This document shows positions 32,831-44,789 of a DNA stretch of 64,000 nt, piece by piece (within the stretch, counting starts at the first letter, position 1; every line of letters starts with the position of its first letter). The stretch lies in NCBI GenBank assembly GCA_027922465.2, contig BQMF02000026.1:1364001-1428000 (forward strand), in the 5' to 3' direction. This DNA comes from Turritopsis dohrnii (lineage: Eukaryota; Cnidaria; Hydrozoa; Anthoathecata; Oceaniidae). The notes below the pieces were generated by a model that was given only the letters and a program-made list of their open reading frames with translations, was not told the DNA's origin and ran no database searches. The translations under genes and the position numbers were made by a program.

Positions 32831-33109
32831 GTTAGGGTATTTTCAAACAATTTTTTTTCATCGATACATTCTTGTATCCAAAAGTATTATTGGTTCTTCT
32901 TACGAGAAGTTATAAAGTAGTGTATGTGCTGTGTACAATATAAACCATATTCTAAATAACTAGATAGTAGGTAATAATAATAAAAAAAGATAAAATCTTC
33001 TTTCCCATAACTATGCACCAGCAGGTTAAGTAGCTTTATCAAAATAATAACTTCGGAATTTAATGCCAAAACTTTTTATCGAGTTGATTTTCTTTATATT
33101 AGTGGTTAA

Positions 33110-34092
33110 TTCGTTAAAACACCTCGCCCCTCATGTGTAAAGGTACCATTCAGGCGACTATTGTTTTCAATATCGTACGTGTTGGTAGCTGTAGATCGCA
33201 ATTCCCTATTTCGTGGAGGTGCTTTCGACAGTCGAAGGTAAGCGGGCCAATCTGCATTGTAAACTGTATTATTATTATTTTCAGGGCCATATCAATGCTT
33301 TCAGTGATCGGTAACCACTTTTAGTTGATGACGTCGTTGATGTTAGCACGGCGCTTCAATACAAAGCTGGCAGCAGCGTTTTGAACTCTTTGCAGTCGTT
33401 GGTGTTTGGTAGCATCAGACAGAAGTACGGTGCCGTAATGTGACTTGGTCAGAATCAAAGATTAATTTTACGTTGATGCCAGTTTGCCGATGTTTTAAAC
33501 TGTTTTCAGGTTCTCAGTGTGGCAAAGCAAGTTCTTGCTGTTGAGTTGACGTGTTCTGTCCAGTCTAGATTTTCGTTACTTGATTACTTACTTACTTACT
33601 TGTCACGTACAAGTTGAAGAGGATTGGCCCTAAGATGCTTCCTTGGGGAACTCCGAACTCAACGTCTAGTCTCTTAGAGTTTCTATCATCAATCTGAACA
33701 TATTGCTTTCTATTGGTTAGGTAATCTCCAATGAGAAACAAAGACTGAAGAGAAAATCCTAGGTTACTAAGGTGTTGTAAGAGAGTACGATTGTTGACAG
33801 TATCGAATGCTTTAGAAAAATCTGCAAAAACAGTTAGCGTTACTTCGCCTCTGTTCATCGCAGCTTTAATGTCATCTTTCAGTTTTAATAAGATGGTAGT
33901 TGTCGAATGCGATTGTCGTTCCAGGTATATAGCCTTTGCTTCAATATGGTCGGTGAGCTGTTGCAAGATCACTCTTTCGAATACTTTTGATAAGATTGGA
34001 AGGATGCTTATCGGTCTATAGTCAATTAGGGATTGTGGGTCGTTCACTTTTGGTACCGGACAAATGCGACTGATTTTCCAACCATTTTCCAA
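33110..34092 (-). mobile_element. LINE ORF2 reverse transcriptase remnant with internal deletion
   Basis: 34092-33592 is open and contains RT blocks: YRPISILPILSKVFERV, TVFADFSKAFDTV and GVPQGSILGPILFNLYV. It stops before the YADD block at a short (ACTT)n tract near 33580-33601. Downstream in decayed frames is a matching C-terminal region (SHYGTVLLSDATKHQRLQRV, LKWLPITESI; then RNRELRSTATNTYDI near 33130-33200). The palm-to-thumb segment between is lost. CR1/jockey-like by these tail motifs. Confidence 0.75.
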
Positions 34093-34154
34093 GACTATAG
34101 TTTCGAGTTAAAATGAATTACATTATGAGAAAGCAGTAAATGTTCTACGCATTA

Positions 34155-34776
34155 AAGTGTCCGAAAATGTTTATTCTTGTCAATGAATTCATCCGCAACA
34201 ATTTTCACGTCTAGTTTATCAACATCACCTTTGCGGGTGTGGAGAACTAAAAAAGTTGTTCAGAGTCTGTGGTGGTTGATCGAAGGTAGGTTTTCAAAGC
34301 AGAAAACGATCTTTCACTAATGGCGTTGGTTGCAGGCATTACAAGAATAAACTTGGCGATTTTGACGACTTGGTCGCGCAGTGCTTTCTGGGAATTATCG
34401 AAGCGCTTGAGGAAAGAGATTAGATCTTCAATAGTGAATCTTTGAGTATGGTAACAAAGTTGTGATGTTGCACCTGTAGGGAGGAGGTCGATGTGTTGTA
34501 CCAAAGATTGATCGATATCTCGAGCGTAAAAGCGGAAACCGATTGGAGATGGTCTTCCCATATTTTCCCTTTGATTGATTTAAGGAGTCCTTTTGGAAGA
34601 TCGATATAAATTTTGTAATCAGTTTGGTCAAACCAGCCACAACAAGTTGAGTATTCCATTTCAATACACGTTCCCAAAACAGTTGGTACATCACTGTTTC
34701 TGGATTTTTTCAAAACGTTAACCACTTGAGATGCCAGGTTTTGTCCTTCTGCTGCTGAAATATCCTTACGTTGCAA
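34155..34776 (-). pseudogene. hAT transposase C-terminal fragment
   Basis: 34776-34420 and 34561-34247 are frame-shifted pieces of one protein ending with the hAT dimerisation motif NAISERSFSALKTYLRSTTTD. After another frame change the end (VLHTRKGDVDKLDVKIVADE) runs to a stop near 34155. Three indels and absence of the N-terminal half make it a pseudogene. The ISERSFSALK signature is typical of Buster/Zaphod-like hAT proteins. Confidence 0.75.
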
Positions 34777-35401
34777 AGTAAATACAACATTAGAAATCCT
34801 TTAAAATTACTTTTATTGCTTAGCTATTATTTAGCTTTTAACCACATGTTACTTCGTTGAGCTGTCAATTTTTTCAAAGAAAGGTATGGGCGTTTTCATT
34901 TGAGTCACTTTTTGGCAACTTTAGCATCCAGGGGTCAGGTGTTTAAACAAGAAAAAAGATGGCTTGTTCACACACGTATGTCGTTGTGCTCCTATTTACA
35001 CCTTTTCAATAAAAAAAAACATGGTGCACTTTCGCAAACAGACAAAAAGGAGAAAATTAGAAACTAACAGAGAGAACATGTAGCGAATGGATGCAAATGT
35101 GTTTATTTTCAAACATATATTCGTTGCTGTGATTATACATGGAGTAGTTAAAGAAAGATGCAGAAGAGGTTTCATTTACAATAGTTAAATTATACACAAA
35201 CTACAAAAATTTTCAGAGAGACTCATTTTGTCAATAAAGTCTGGAACAACCAACAGTATGTCGACCTTCATTGTAGATGACAGTAGTAGTATAACAATCG
35301 AAAATAAGTTTTCATCTACAAGAATCATCAGTTTCAATAGAGTGGAATGTAACTTGAGACGTTGCAGCATGACTTTTCTCATGGAATTGTTAAAAAGTGA
35401 A

Positions 35402-36640
35402 TTAAGATGCCCATGCAGCCAGCTCGGCCATATCATCATCATCTTCAACTTTTTTCGGTTTTGCTTTTCCTGAGAAGTGAGAAAGAAATTGGTAACTGAG
35501 TGACTGTCCATGGCGCAAAGCTAATGGGACAGATATTTAATTTGGTCTTAGTGAAGCATTGAACACGAAAACAAAAACCCAAACTAACACCTCAAATTTA
35601 TGGAAGGAGAACGAGGTCCTTCTTAGTTTCCACAGTGTTATTTACAGAATACCTCGTTAACATTTAGCAAGGAGATCAACATACTTGGTTCAGGGAGTTC
35701 AGTGTCAGGAACAGCAGGTAGATCTGGTGCAGCAGTCGCACCAATATTCAACATTTGTTCATCTAAATCTTCTTGCTCCAATAATTCTAGTTCTGCATTT
35801 AATTCATCCTTTTTGATAAAACAAATCAAGTTAATATAATCAAAATGAAAGGTAACCCACTACAGTGACTACCGGAAATTACATAAAACAAGATACATAC
35901 TTCATCTACATCATTTCCAAAACCAACAGAACTTGATATGGCTTCAGATATTTCATTTGCGAGTTCTGTTTGTTCTGATATGTCATCCATCATATCATGC
36001 ACGTCATCCACATCTCTAAAAGTGAAAAAAAAAAAAAAAAAAAATGGCTTAAATTTTGTTAGTGAAAAAATGAAGCTAATAGAGAAACACTTACAACTGT
36101 TGATGAGCACTTTTCAGTGCCTTAGCAGCATATCCCATTGTTTTAAGAACTTCTGTGTTTGTATTTGCATTCTCAAGGGCTTCCCTTTGAAATTCTATAG
36201 TTGACAGTGTTCCATCTATTTGTAGCAACTGCTTTTCTAATCGTTTTTTCCTTTTTAACGCATTGATTGCAGCTGAACAGAATATGAAAAAATATTTATT
36301 ATTATCAGGATAGCAAACTTATCAAGTCCCTAACATATTTATTACCATTGTATCCAATATAAATTTCATTTTTTTTCTCCTTTATAAAATGTCATAGCAG
36401 TTATTAATGTTAACCTATTAATCAAATCAGCTCTTCTTAAAGATTAAATAATAGCTCACTTCGTTTATCCTTTGTTCCAGCTTTTTTTGCTACGTTTTTC
36501 TCTTGATTTATTTTTTTTTCCAGGTAATCGGACTTTTTTGTCAGCATTTCTTCAGTATCTCGTAACTTCTGAATAGCATCTTGAGTAGTAGGTGCTGCTT
36601 CTTTCTTCTTGCCAGAACCAAATATTTTAGCAAGACTCAT
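35402..36640 (-). CDS. CHMP4: ESCRT-III subunit CHMP4 (Snf7), complete, 5 exons
   Basis: Snf7-family protein that polymerises on endosomal, plasma or nuclear membranes during scission. Exons in reading order: 36640-36460, 36272-36095, 36015-35901, 35808-35685, 35469-35402 (stop TAA). Total 666 bp, 221 residues, normal for CHMP4. Begins MSLAKIFGSGKKKEAAPTTQ, with the APTTQDAIQKLRDTEEML helix 1 and basic ALKRKKRLEKQL helix 2. VHDMMDDISEQTELANEIS follows, then the acidic DELNAELELLEQEDLDE region. The C-terminal amphipathic tail DDDDMAELAAWAS is where Alix and VPS4 contacts occur in the family. All introns are short (79-215 bp) and GT-AG. An A19 tract sits in intron 2 next to the acceptor side. 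Confidence 0.96.
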
Positions 36641-37177
36641 TGTTTCAAAATCTAAATTTTTAAACTGGAAATTATACATCAATAACAACAATGGAACATC
36701 ATTTTTTTTTTCAATTCCACCACGAGCCAGCCAGGACAGAAAGGGTGGACACTTCCTTAAAACCATTGTAAAAATATGATTGTAAAAATATGATTAGAGG
36801 CTAGAAATGATGATAGTAAAACAATATTGTTCGAAAACTTTTCTTTTCTAGGTCATGTTCAAGTGCACATGTTCTGATTAGGTTCTGATATAGTTCTTTT
36901 GATCAGATGACACAGTGAAATCCACCATTGTAGCAGATATTTCACTTTTTAACAATTGTTATGTGAAAAGTACACATTCTCAAGACAAAAACAAATAGAA
37001 CAAAATTTTGGCCCCAGTTTGAATATTAGTTAAGTTCAACAATCAAGGTAATAACATATGGCAAAAATAAGGTTGTATTCTTAGCAATTTCTGCTATTTC
37101 TAAATTCCATAGGGTAAATGTTCAAGTGACATAATGGGGCAACAATGATTATACCTCGTGTTTGGTCAGCAAAACAA

Positions 37178-37914
37178 ATAGACGATATTGGAGTTAATTT
37201 TGAATCTCTCGCGCGCATTGCATTCTGGGATCACTGTGGGGATAAATAATCTTAGCCAGCCATTATTATTCCTTTTGCTAGTAGATTTGCTAGTAGCAAG
37301 TCAAGTTTGATGTACTTTATTTGTGGAGATTTCGAGTTTTCCCAAAATTCATAAATTCTGTCAAGTAGCTATAAATGATAATAATCTGTATGTAAAAATA
37401 GCTTGAGACACATAATACAGTCAGACAAGACAAACACTATACATTGTGAGAGGTTATGGTGGATAAACAAAACATCAAAACAAATATTTTCAAACAAAAT
37501 ACCACCAGTGTAATAACATTCATACATACCTGCTTTTATTTCATCGTTGCCATTGATTTTCCTCTGTTTACCATTCGCAGAAAATTCTTTAATTCATTAA
37601 CAGGCCAGGATAAAAATATACTTGATGGTGAAGATACTTTAAGATTTCTGTGAGAAAACGATCGAATAACTGTTTCTAGATCGATGTTGTTTTCAGCTTT
37701 TGACATTGTTAGCGATTAAAACCACTCTTTTAAATAATTGACGTAATGAAATATAAGTTTAGATGAAAATACTTGAAAAATAATATTGTTGACTTGTGAC
37801 AGTTCACGTATATACTAAAGAAAGACGGATGGCAACATTTTTGTTTATCCCCTTAGCAATCCCAGAGTTCATTGCGCGCGGGAAACTCAAAATTAATTCC
37901 GATATCGTCTATTA
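37178..37914. mobile_element. TIR element upstream of CHMP4
   Basis: Inverted, moderately diverged ends of about 70 bp: AATAGACGATATTGGAGTTA on the left; AATAGACGATATCGGAATTA on the right read from the other strand. Both include CGCGCGCA and CTGGGAT blocks. About 735 bp in total, no transposase. ACA flanks both ends. It sits about 550 bp upstream of the CHMP4 start codon. Confidence 0.65.
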
Positions 37915-38319
37915 CAACATTAGTTAACACTCATTACAATTATTACATAATATATATAATTGTATATACAAAGAAGTGTGGTTCATCTTGTCATTTAAAT
38001 CAGCAGAGGCAAATGTTTCGCTTAATGTTGAATTTTGTTATTTTTTAAAATCCTGTTCCTGCATTAGAGCAAATTGAATACTCCCAAAATTGGTGTACCG
38101 CTGTCGAAATTGTTTTCTTCTTTGTTTTTCAAAAAATAATCTATCAGACACATGTTATATATAAGGTCAAGAAGTGCGTCAAAAAGACACAAACAAGGCA
38201 GAGGTTTATGTCTTATTCACTCACTTCTCTACAGTTTCGGCACCTAAACTCTTTCTCACTACGCTTATATAGCTACATATAAGCCTAACAACGGTTGCAT
38301 TTTTTTTATAAACTCCTAA

Positions 38320-38452
38320 TTGTCTTGGTTTAGGCATCTATGTATTAGTATTTGCTATTGGGGTGGTCTCATGCATAAATCTTATTGTAAATTCATTTAC
38401 TACTTTTCTTGGCAAAATAAATATATGAATTATGATTGATTGATTGATTGGA
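38320..38452 (+). mobile_element. LINE 3' end, + strand
   Basis: Shares ATTGGGGTGGTCTCATGCAT, TCTTATTGTAAATTC and GGCAAAATAAATAT with the 3' untranslated region of the opposite-strand LINE at 38907-39430. It ends in a (TGAT)n tail at 38432-38450. Only the 3' end is recognisable. Confidence 0.65.
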
Positions 38453-38906
38453 TGTATAAAACACAAAAAAACACAAAGAAAATGGCTCAAATTTCAGCAA
38501 ATCCATATATTTTTGTGGTTTTGGAGCATTGATTATAGACAACCAAAAGGTATAAAAGGCACTGATTTTTAAATTTTGTGGTAGAATGCCGCCTATAGTT
38601 TGAGAAAATATGAAAATATGAACAGACAAGCCCATATAATCATAAAAAAATCATAAAAAAGCTAATCCTACCTTTAAAGTTTCATTCAATGTTACAAATG
38701 TTACAAATTTAGCCCTAAAAATATTATGGAACCTATTTCTAGGGAACCAATAGGAATTTTTCTAAAAGAAATTTACAGGTGCCTGTTTACATTGTTGTGT
38801 ACAAAATATCTGAAAACAAACACAATCTGAGGATATCACTTTCAGACTTTGCCCTATTTTGCTTGAATTTCTCAGAAAACAGCTCTTAATTGAAATATCT
38901 TGATTT

Positions 38907-39350
38907 GAATGAGTGAATGAATGAATGAATGAATGAATGAATGATATTTATTTGTCAACAAAAGGAATTACAAAGATGTTACATTAAAAAGACAATTAGA
39001 CTGGAGACCATCCCAATACAATAGACTAACCTAAACAGAGGGGTGGCCACCAAAATAAATAACAAAAACACATTGACATAGGTTAAATAACAAAATCATA
39101 CACTAAAATGTAAGAAGACAAACAACAACAACAACAACAACAAAAATGAGTTTGTCTGTCCTTGTTGACAGCAGTACAATTAACATATCCTGTCCTAGTT
39201 GACAGTTCCTTGGTGTGATTTTAGATTTTAGATGGTTTAAAGGCATGGAGGTTAGTTCCAGGTGACTAAAAGTAGATTGAAAGAAGTTCTACCAAGTTAT
39301 GGATTGGTAGGTAATAGAGTGTATTCCAAAGGATTTAGTATTGACTAAGG

Positions 39351-39385
<35 letters not shown>

Positions 39386-40203
39386 TGTTTATAACAGGTG
39401 TCCTAGTCAGGACTAGCAGTCCTGTTATCAATAAGGTTCCAGTTTAGATAGAGTGCCAACTGACTTTCCTCTAGTATTAAATTTATGTGATAACTTAGTA
39501 AACTTGATAGTACTCTGAATGTAATGAGGTAACTGATGATTGAGGGCTGAATGTACAAATAATACATTGCAGGTTTTGACAAGATCAAAGATAGTAAGAA
39601 AAACAAGTTTAGCAAAGAGAGGTTTGGTGTGAGAAGAGGAAGGTGTGAGAAGAGGAAAGAATCTGATGCAGATTTTTGAAGTAGGAGGATACGTTTAGTG
39701 ATAGAAGTTTCTTGTTGAGCCCAAACCTGGCAACCATAGTGCAAGTGAGATGAAAAGATAGCATGATAAATAGAAAGAAGAATAGACTGAGGAACAAAGT
39801 GGCGGATTTTACTGAGGCAACCATTAGCTCGATGAAGTTTCATGGAAAGAGCATCAGTATGCTTTTTCCAGTTTAAGTTTTGATCCAAGTATACTCCAAG
39901 GTATTTAATATGTTCACTTGGTTGAAGTCTTTTCCCATTAATCTGAAGTCTTAGGTTAAAATTAGATGGTTTACATTTAGATTTGAAAAGAACAAACTCA
40001 GTTTTGCTTGTGTTTAAAGATGTTTTATTGAAATTGAGCCAATGAAGGAGAAGCTTTAGATCTATGTTGACTTGCTTGTTAATGGACTTAAGTGAGTGAC
40101 TAAAATGAGGAAGATTAGTATCGTCAGCAAAATGGTAAACTTCTGATAATGCAAGGGCTTGATGGAAATCATTGATGTAGAGAAGAAATGAAAGTGGTCC
40201 CAT
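38907..40203 (-). mobile_element. LINE ORF2 C-terminal half and 3' UTR (CR1/L2-like)
   Basis: The ORF 40203-39403 begins in RT motif GPLSFLLYINDF, then the catalytic block YHFADDTNL and the thumb block HIKYLGVYLDQNLNWKKH. After LLLQKSAS the true frame shifts (near 39640-39700). The proper C-terminus, DLVKTCNVLFVHSALNHQLP, reads to a TGA near 39431. A (TTA)n tract at 39352-39383 and an AATAAATAT/(ATTC)n tail at 38907-38943 form the 3' end. 5' truncated. Confidence 0.85.
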
Positions 40204-40850
40204 ATTTAATTAGTTTAAGTGTTGAATTAAAATTTGAAATTTTCACAAACTGTGTTCTATGGGAGAGATAGGTCCTGAACCATATACTTTGTGTTTTTTT
40301 CAACATTTAAACAAATTGTAGTTGATAAAAACTCCCACCTCCTTTAGCAATGAAAGCACAAAAAATAAATTCCAATAGATTTGAATTTTTAGTCTGATTT
40401 CAAACTGAAACTTGAAGTGTTGCTGCTGTATGGCAGTAGCTTTCTTTGTTTTGACGTTAATTATGTTTTTGTTTGTAGACTTATATTTTATAGCAGTTAA
40501 ATGTTTATAACATTGTATGCATTGTACATTATCATGAATTCCTGTTGTTTTGTTAAGCGTGTATGTTTCATGTGTATTGATTTGCATATTGTCTAATAAA
40601 CGTCTTATAGTTTGGTCTATTATTTTGTTGTGAATCGTTTGTCTCGCGAGAGTCTGTATCGTCTTTCGTATCATATGATTTGAATGTTATAAATGTTTGT
40701 GAACTCCTGCATCCGTCAGTATGTTGTAGTAAGCTGTCTGTGCAAGTGTTCCGTGTTCGCCCATAGTGGTTTAGTAAGTGTTTATGATTGTGATTTTATA
40801 AATAATTTTTGCTTGGTTTGTGTCTACATTTATTGGTTTAGTTCTTGTAT

Positions 40851-41177
40851 TTTTTTTTTTTAATTTATTTTACCAAGGCTAGAATTTTGCAGTGAACACA
40901 CTGAAGTGGGCCTCCACCAGGAATATATACCTCAGATTTCAAGGCAGAGAACTTGCACATACTAGACTGATAGGTGATTGTGGTCTTAAGTAATTTTTGG
41001 CACTCGTTCATTACATTCACAATTTCATACAGCCTTCTGCTGCATACATTAACATTCTATAAAGTGTTCATATCACATATCACATTAGCATTCTTTTACA
41101 GTGCCGAGATTTGAACCACTACCAACTATCACCCTTGTATTACAAGCCCACCGTCTTACCAAGTGAGCTATACACCC
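40851..41177 (-). mobile_element. tRNA-derived SINE
   Basis: About 327 bp with a tRNA-like head (41177-41101) carrying RNA polymerase III box A TAGCTCACTTGG (41159-41170) and box B GGTTCAAATCTC (41106-41117). A body of about 240 bp follows, ending in TTGGTAAAATAAATTAAAA and a poly-A tail (T run at 40851-40861 on +). No clear target duplication. The tRNA head is diverged and would not fold as a functional tRNA. Confidence 0.8.
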
Positions 41178-42037
41178 TATTTTTTGTGTTATTTCACTTT
41201 TGTACTTGTATCTTATTTGTAGCCGTCATTCTATGTGAAGACGCGTCAAAACCTTAAGGAAAACATACTGTCGTTTCTGTGTTGTCATAAGTTTGGCCAG
41301 CGGCAGTAACATGAAGCTTTAGGTTTCAGTTTGATTTCAGATACAAAATTATTATTATTGTTATTATGAAAATGCAAGAAAAGAAAAATACAAAAAGAGA
41401 TATTGGGTACGATGCCTATATCAGGAGCATAAAGCAGGGTTTACACATTTCAGCTAATTAAGGTAACTTTGAGTTGCTTCCACAAATCGCAAGTGTAAAC
41501 ATGATTGTGCAACTTGCTTTTAACCACTTCAACTTTTTGAACAGAAGAAAGAAAAACATCTTTTTTGAAGAAACTTTGTTCATATAAAGTAGTTGTACGG
41601 GTTGTCATCGAAAAAAATCATGAAGAAATTTGAACGTTTAGCTGAAAAAAAAAGCACTCCAAAAACACTCCTTTCTTTAAGCCACATGCTTCGCTTGGTT
41701 CTTTTTTTCTTCTTTTCTTGAAACTTCTTTAACTGAAACTTTTTACAGATGGACTTGTAATGTTTCTTTTAAGATCATATCAAAATTGTGTATATCAAAT
41801 AAATTAAAAACTTCTTGCTAGCATGACGAGATGGAGCAATCTGATTGGCTTGCGACTTTTTTTGCCACAAAAAATAGAAATGAATTCTACTTTTTTTTAA
41901 GCGAGCGCAGTTCGAATTAGGGCAATGTAAGCTAGTGAGATTAACCCTGACTGGTAACCATTACGTAAGATTATGCGTGAACAACATAATTTGATATACA
42001 TACAAGATTATTCTGTAAGCTAACAAAATAATCATTA
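41178..42037. other. No gene seen
   Basis: AT-rich spacer without ORF, repeat or RNA gene that I could recognise. Confidence 0.35.
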
Positions 42038-42832
42038 TACATAGTTGGTAGCCCCCCCCAGACAGCTGGGGGGCAAATGAACTTCAAAAAATAGGCCTCT
42101 CGGGGGGGGGGGGGGGGGGGGGGGGGGGGCATTTATCGGTCTCGAATTTCTGGGGGTACATCCCTATGTAGGGGGGGGGGCATGAAATTTCTGGGGGGGC
42201 AAATGGGGTTAGACCTCACAAAAATAAATTTTTCAGTAGTATTGTAATTTGAAATTTCAACTATTCTCATTTTTGAAATTGACAATTCTCATTTTGAAAT
42301 TATAACTATATACAATTCAACATATTTACACATGTGACTGTCCAGGGGTTTTTGATAACAAATAACAAAACGTTTTTCACTAACGAAAAACATTTTCTTG
42401 CTTTTTGTTTATCTTGATTTTTGTTTACATTTTAAATTCAGATGTGCTAGTTTACATGATCATGATGATAATGTTGTATTTGTTTCAATTTTACTACATT
42501 TCTTATCATCCCACATATCAGATCCAGTTTGTTGAATGTCTGTCTTTGCTTCAATTTCTTAATAAATCTCAGAATTCCCCTCATTTACTTACTAATGTGA
42601 ATGAATAAGATTTGCGTAGTTGATCTGTGTAGTGTGATATCAGTTAGATACACCAAAGCGGTCAAAATTATCACTATTTGAGAAAAATGAGTTTCAGGGG
42701 GGGAATTTAACACAGGGGGGGAATTTAGCAAAAACTTATTTCAAAATTAGGGGGGGGGGGCTCTCCAATGTAGGGGGGGGGGGGGGGCAGCAAATTTCTG
42801 GGGGGCACCGGAACCCCCTTCCAACTATGTAG
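42038..42832. mobile_element. TIR element with long G runs
   Basis: Ends are inverted copies: ACATAGTTGGTAGCCCCCC at left; ACATAGTTGGAAGGGGG at right read from the other strand. Inside are many G runs on the + strand: 28 consecutive G at 42102-42129, 10 at 42171-42180, and several of 8-17 at 42697-42788, joined by repeats of AATTTCTGGGGG. No transposase. Class unclear. Confidence 0.6.
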
Positions 42833-44282
42833 GAAACAAAATTGGAGAATGAACTTAGTGCACACAATGCCATGACACGGTGAATAATATTCCCTCCTCC
42901 CTCAAATTGTTGACGTTCGTTAAGCATGCGATTTGAGATCTCAAATAGATGTCCTTAAGCAAGATACATAAACGACAGATTTATTGAATTTATGCTCATT
43001 CTTTTTCGAATTGAATATGTCCGTAGCTAGCTACCATATAAAATTCTACAAAAACTCTGACTTACACTATTACATTTATTTCAACTACCTCTATCCTTTT
43101 AGGTTTTGTTGATTGAAACTGGGGAAATATGTTCACAATAGACTCCTCAAACATAACACTTGATAGCTAAGTGTAATGATACCACACGTAAACGAAATGT
43201 ATCATCTAAAGTGTAGCTAGTATTCGCCTTAGTTCGGCAAAAAGTTTATGCGAAAATAAAACGGAGTTCTGATGACGTAATGTTTTCATGTACAATACAC
43301 ACGATATTCTCCAAGGTGTTCATCATTCCCGCCCTCTCCTTCCGCTTTCTTAGCACATAATTTCTTCTCTTCTTGCTGACTTTATTATATGCATATGCAT
43401 CCACTTCTAAACTTTTCTGTGCTATGGCATAATCAAGAAGTGTAATTCATTAAGGCCGCCGCAGAAAATCATAAAATTATAAAGTTATTTTACGGTAAAT
43501 AATGGGTAAAAGAAAATCGTGAAACATTTTCGAATGTTTTTATTACACATGTTGCAGATGTACCTAATCTTTACTGCCAAAAAACTCAAACTTAGCATGA
43601 GCTTTTTTTACAATTGAGCCAACGGTAGCATAGAATTTATACCAGGATCAATGCCTAACGATTTCTTGTTATGATGAAGCTTTTCTTGACGCCCATCTGC
43701 CACAACGTGATGACAACGGATCTATATAAGGGTTTTTCGGAGCGGGTGCTTGTAATCACCCGTTCTCCAGCGAAAATATGGAATATGCGTGAAAGCCGGA
43801 TTTTCGTTCGACAAATTCCGACGAGCGATTTTGATGCGTAAATACGCATCCATAACTGAAAGAACATCTGTCATTTTTGTTAGTTTTCTTGAAACAATTT
43901 ATCCTATCAATATAACGATTCAAAAGACCTTTTCCGTGTATAATTTCAAATGTTTCAAAATTTATCAAAACGTGCTCTCTTGCCTCGTTTTTATAAGGTA
44001 ATTTCATGAAAATTACCACTCATTGTTTCTTTTATTCCTGAAATGCAGCTTCTATTCAAAGCGACTTTAATTTTTCAACTTTGTATAATTAAGATCAGCA
44101 GAAACTCATCTATTCTCCGAAAAAAATATTTGGATGATTGACATCAAGGAATGATGGAACTCCATATTTACGAGAAATATCCTTTTTTACACACATCGCT
44201 GTTGACTTAAGGGAGGCCAACCCCCGAAACCAGGGTCTTTTTCCCCCGGGATCGAGACTGAAGGAGACTTAAAAAGCAAGTG
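42833..44282. other. No gene seen
   Basis: Overlapping short ORFs around 43655-44019 on both strands lack recognisable motifs. Nothing else was identified. Confidence 0.3.
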
Positions 44283-44340
44283 CAGTCGATTCTTTAAAAT
44301 TCGAACTTACGTTACATAATTTGAATATTCTCTAATTTGA

Positions 44341-44485
44341 ACGAACTTCATGGTCGTCTTTTCACCTGTTATATTTGAACGAACTTCATGGTCGTCTTTT
44401 CACCTGTTATATTTTAACGAACTTCATGGTCGTCTTTTCACCTGTTATATTTTAACGAACTTCATGGTCGTCTTTTCACATGTAG
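44341..44485 (+). repeat. 38-bp tandem repeat, nearly four copies
   Basis: Units start ACGAACTTCATGGTCGTCTT at 44341, 44379, 44417 and 44455 (last partial). Upstream 44284 reads CAGTCGATTCTTTAAAATTC, which resembles a pogo/Tigger end. Confidence 0.95.
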
Positions 44486-44517
44486 TTCCGTAATTCGAAC
44501 TTTCCATAAATCAATTA

Positions 44518-44628
44518 ACGTTTTCTTCGGTCGTCCTTCTTGTTTTTGTTCAGAACGTTTTCTTCGGTCGTCCTTCTTGTTTTTGTTCAGAACGGTTTCT
44601 TCGGTCGTCCCTCTTGTTTTTGTTCAGT
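44518..44628 (+). repeat. 37-bp tandem repeat, three copies
   Basis: Units start ACGTTTTCTTCGGTCGTCCT at 44518, 44555 and 44592. Different from the 38-bp unit 35 bp upstream except for a shared GGTCGTC core. Confidence 0.95.
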
Positions 44629-44789
44629 GAGTTTTTTCTTATCACGGTAGCAGCGTAAGCGAATACCGTATTAAAACACCCTTGGACTCCTACTACTACT
44701 ACTACTCCAATGATATATAAGAGAAACGCTAGATGTCTGACTCGGCATTTTTAAGTGAGGCATAGGTAGCCATCTTTAATAGTGGCAAA

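Noticed and set aside
36028..36046. Poly-A tract as evidence of a processed pseudogene for CHMP4
   Set aside because: It lies within a proper intron; all five exons have GT-AG borders, so the gene is not retroposed.
41101..41177. Functional tRNA gene
   Set aside because: Box A and B are present but the anticodon arm does not pair properly and it continues into a SINE body with a poly-A tail.
44341..44628. CRISPR-like array of regularly spaced repeats
   Set aside because: Units are head-to-tail without unique spacers and the window is a eukaryotic nuclear genome.
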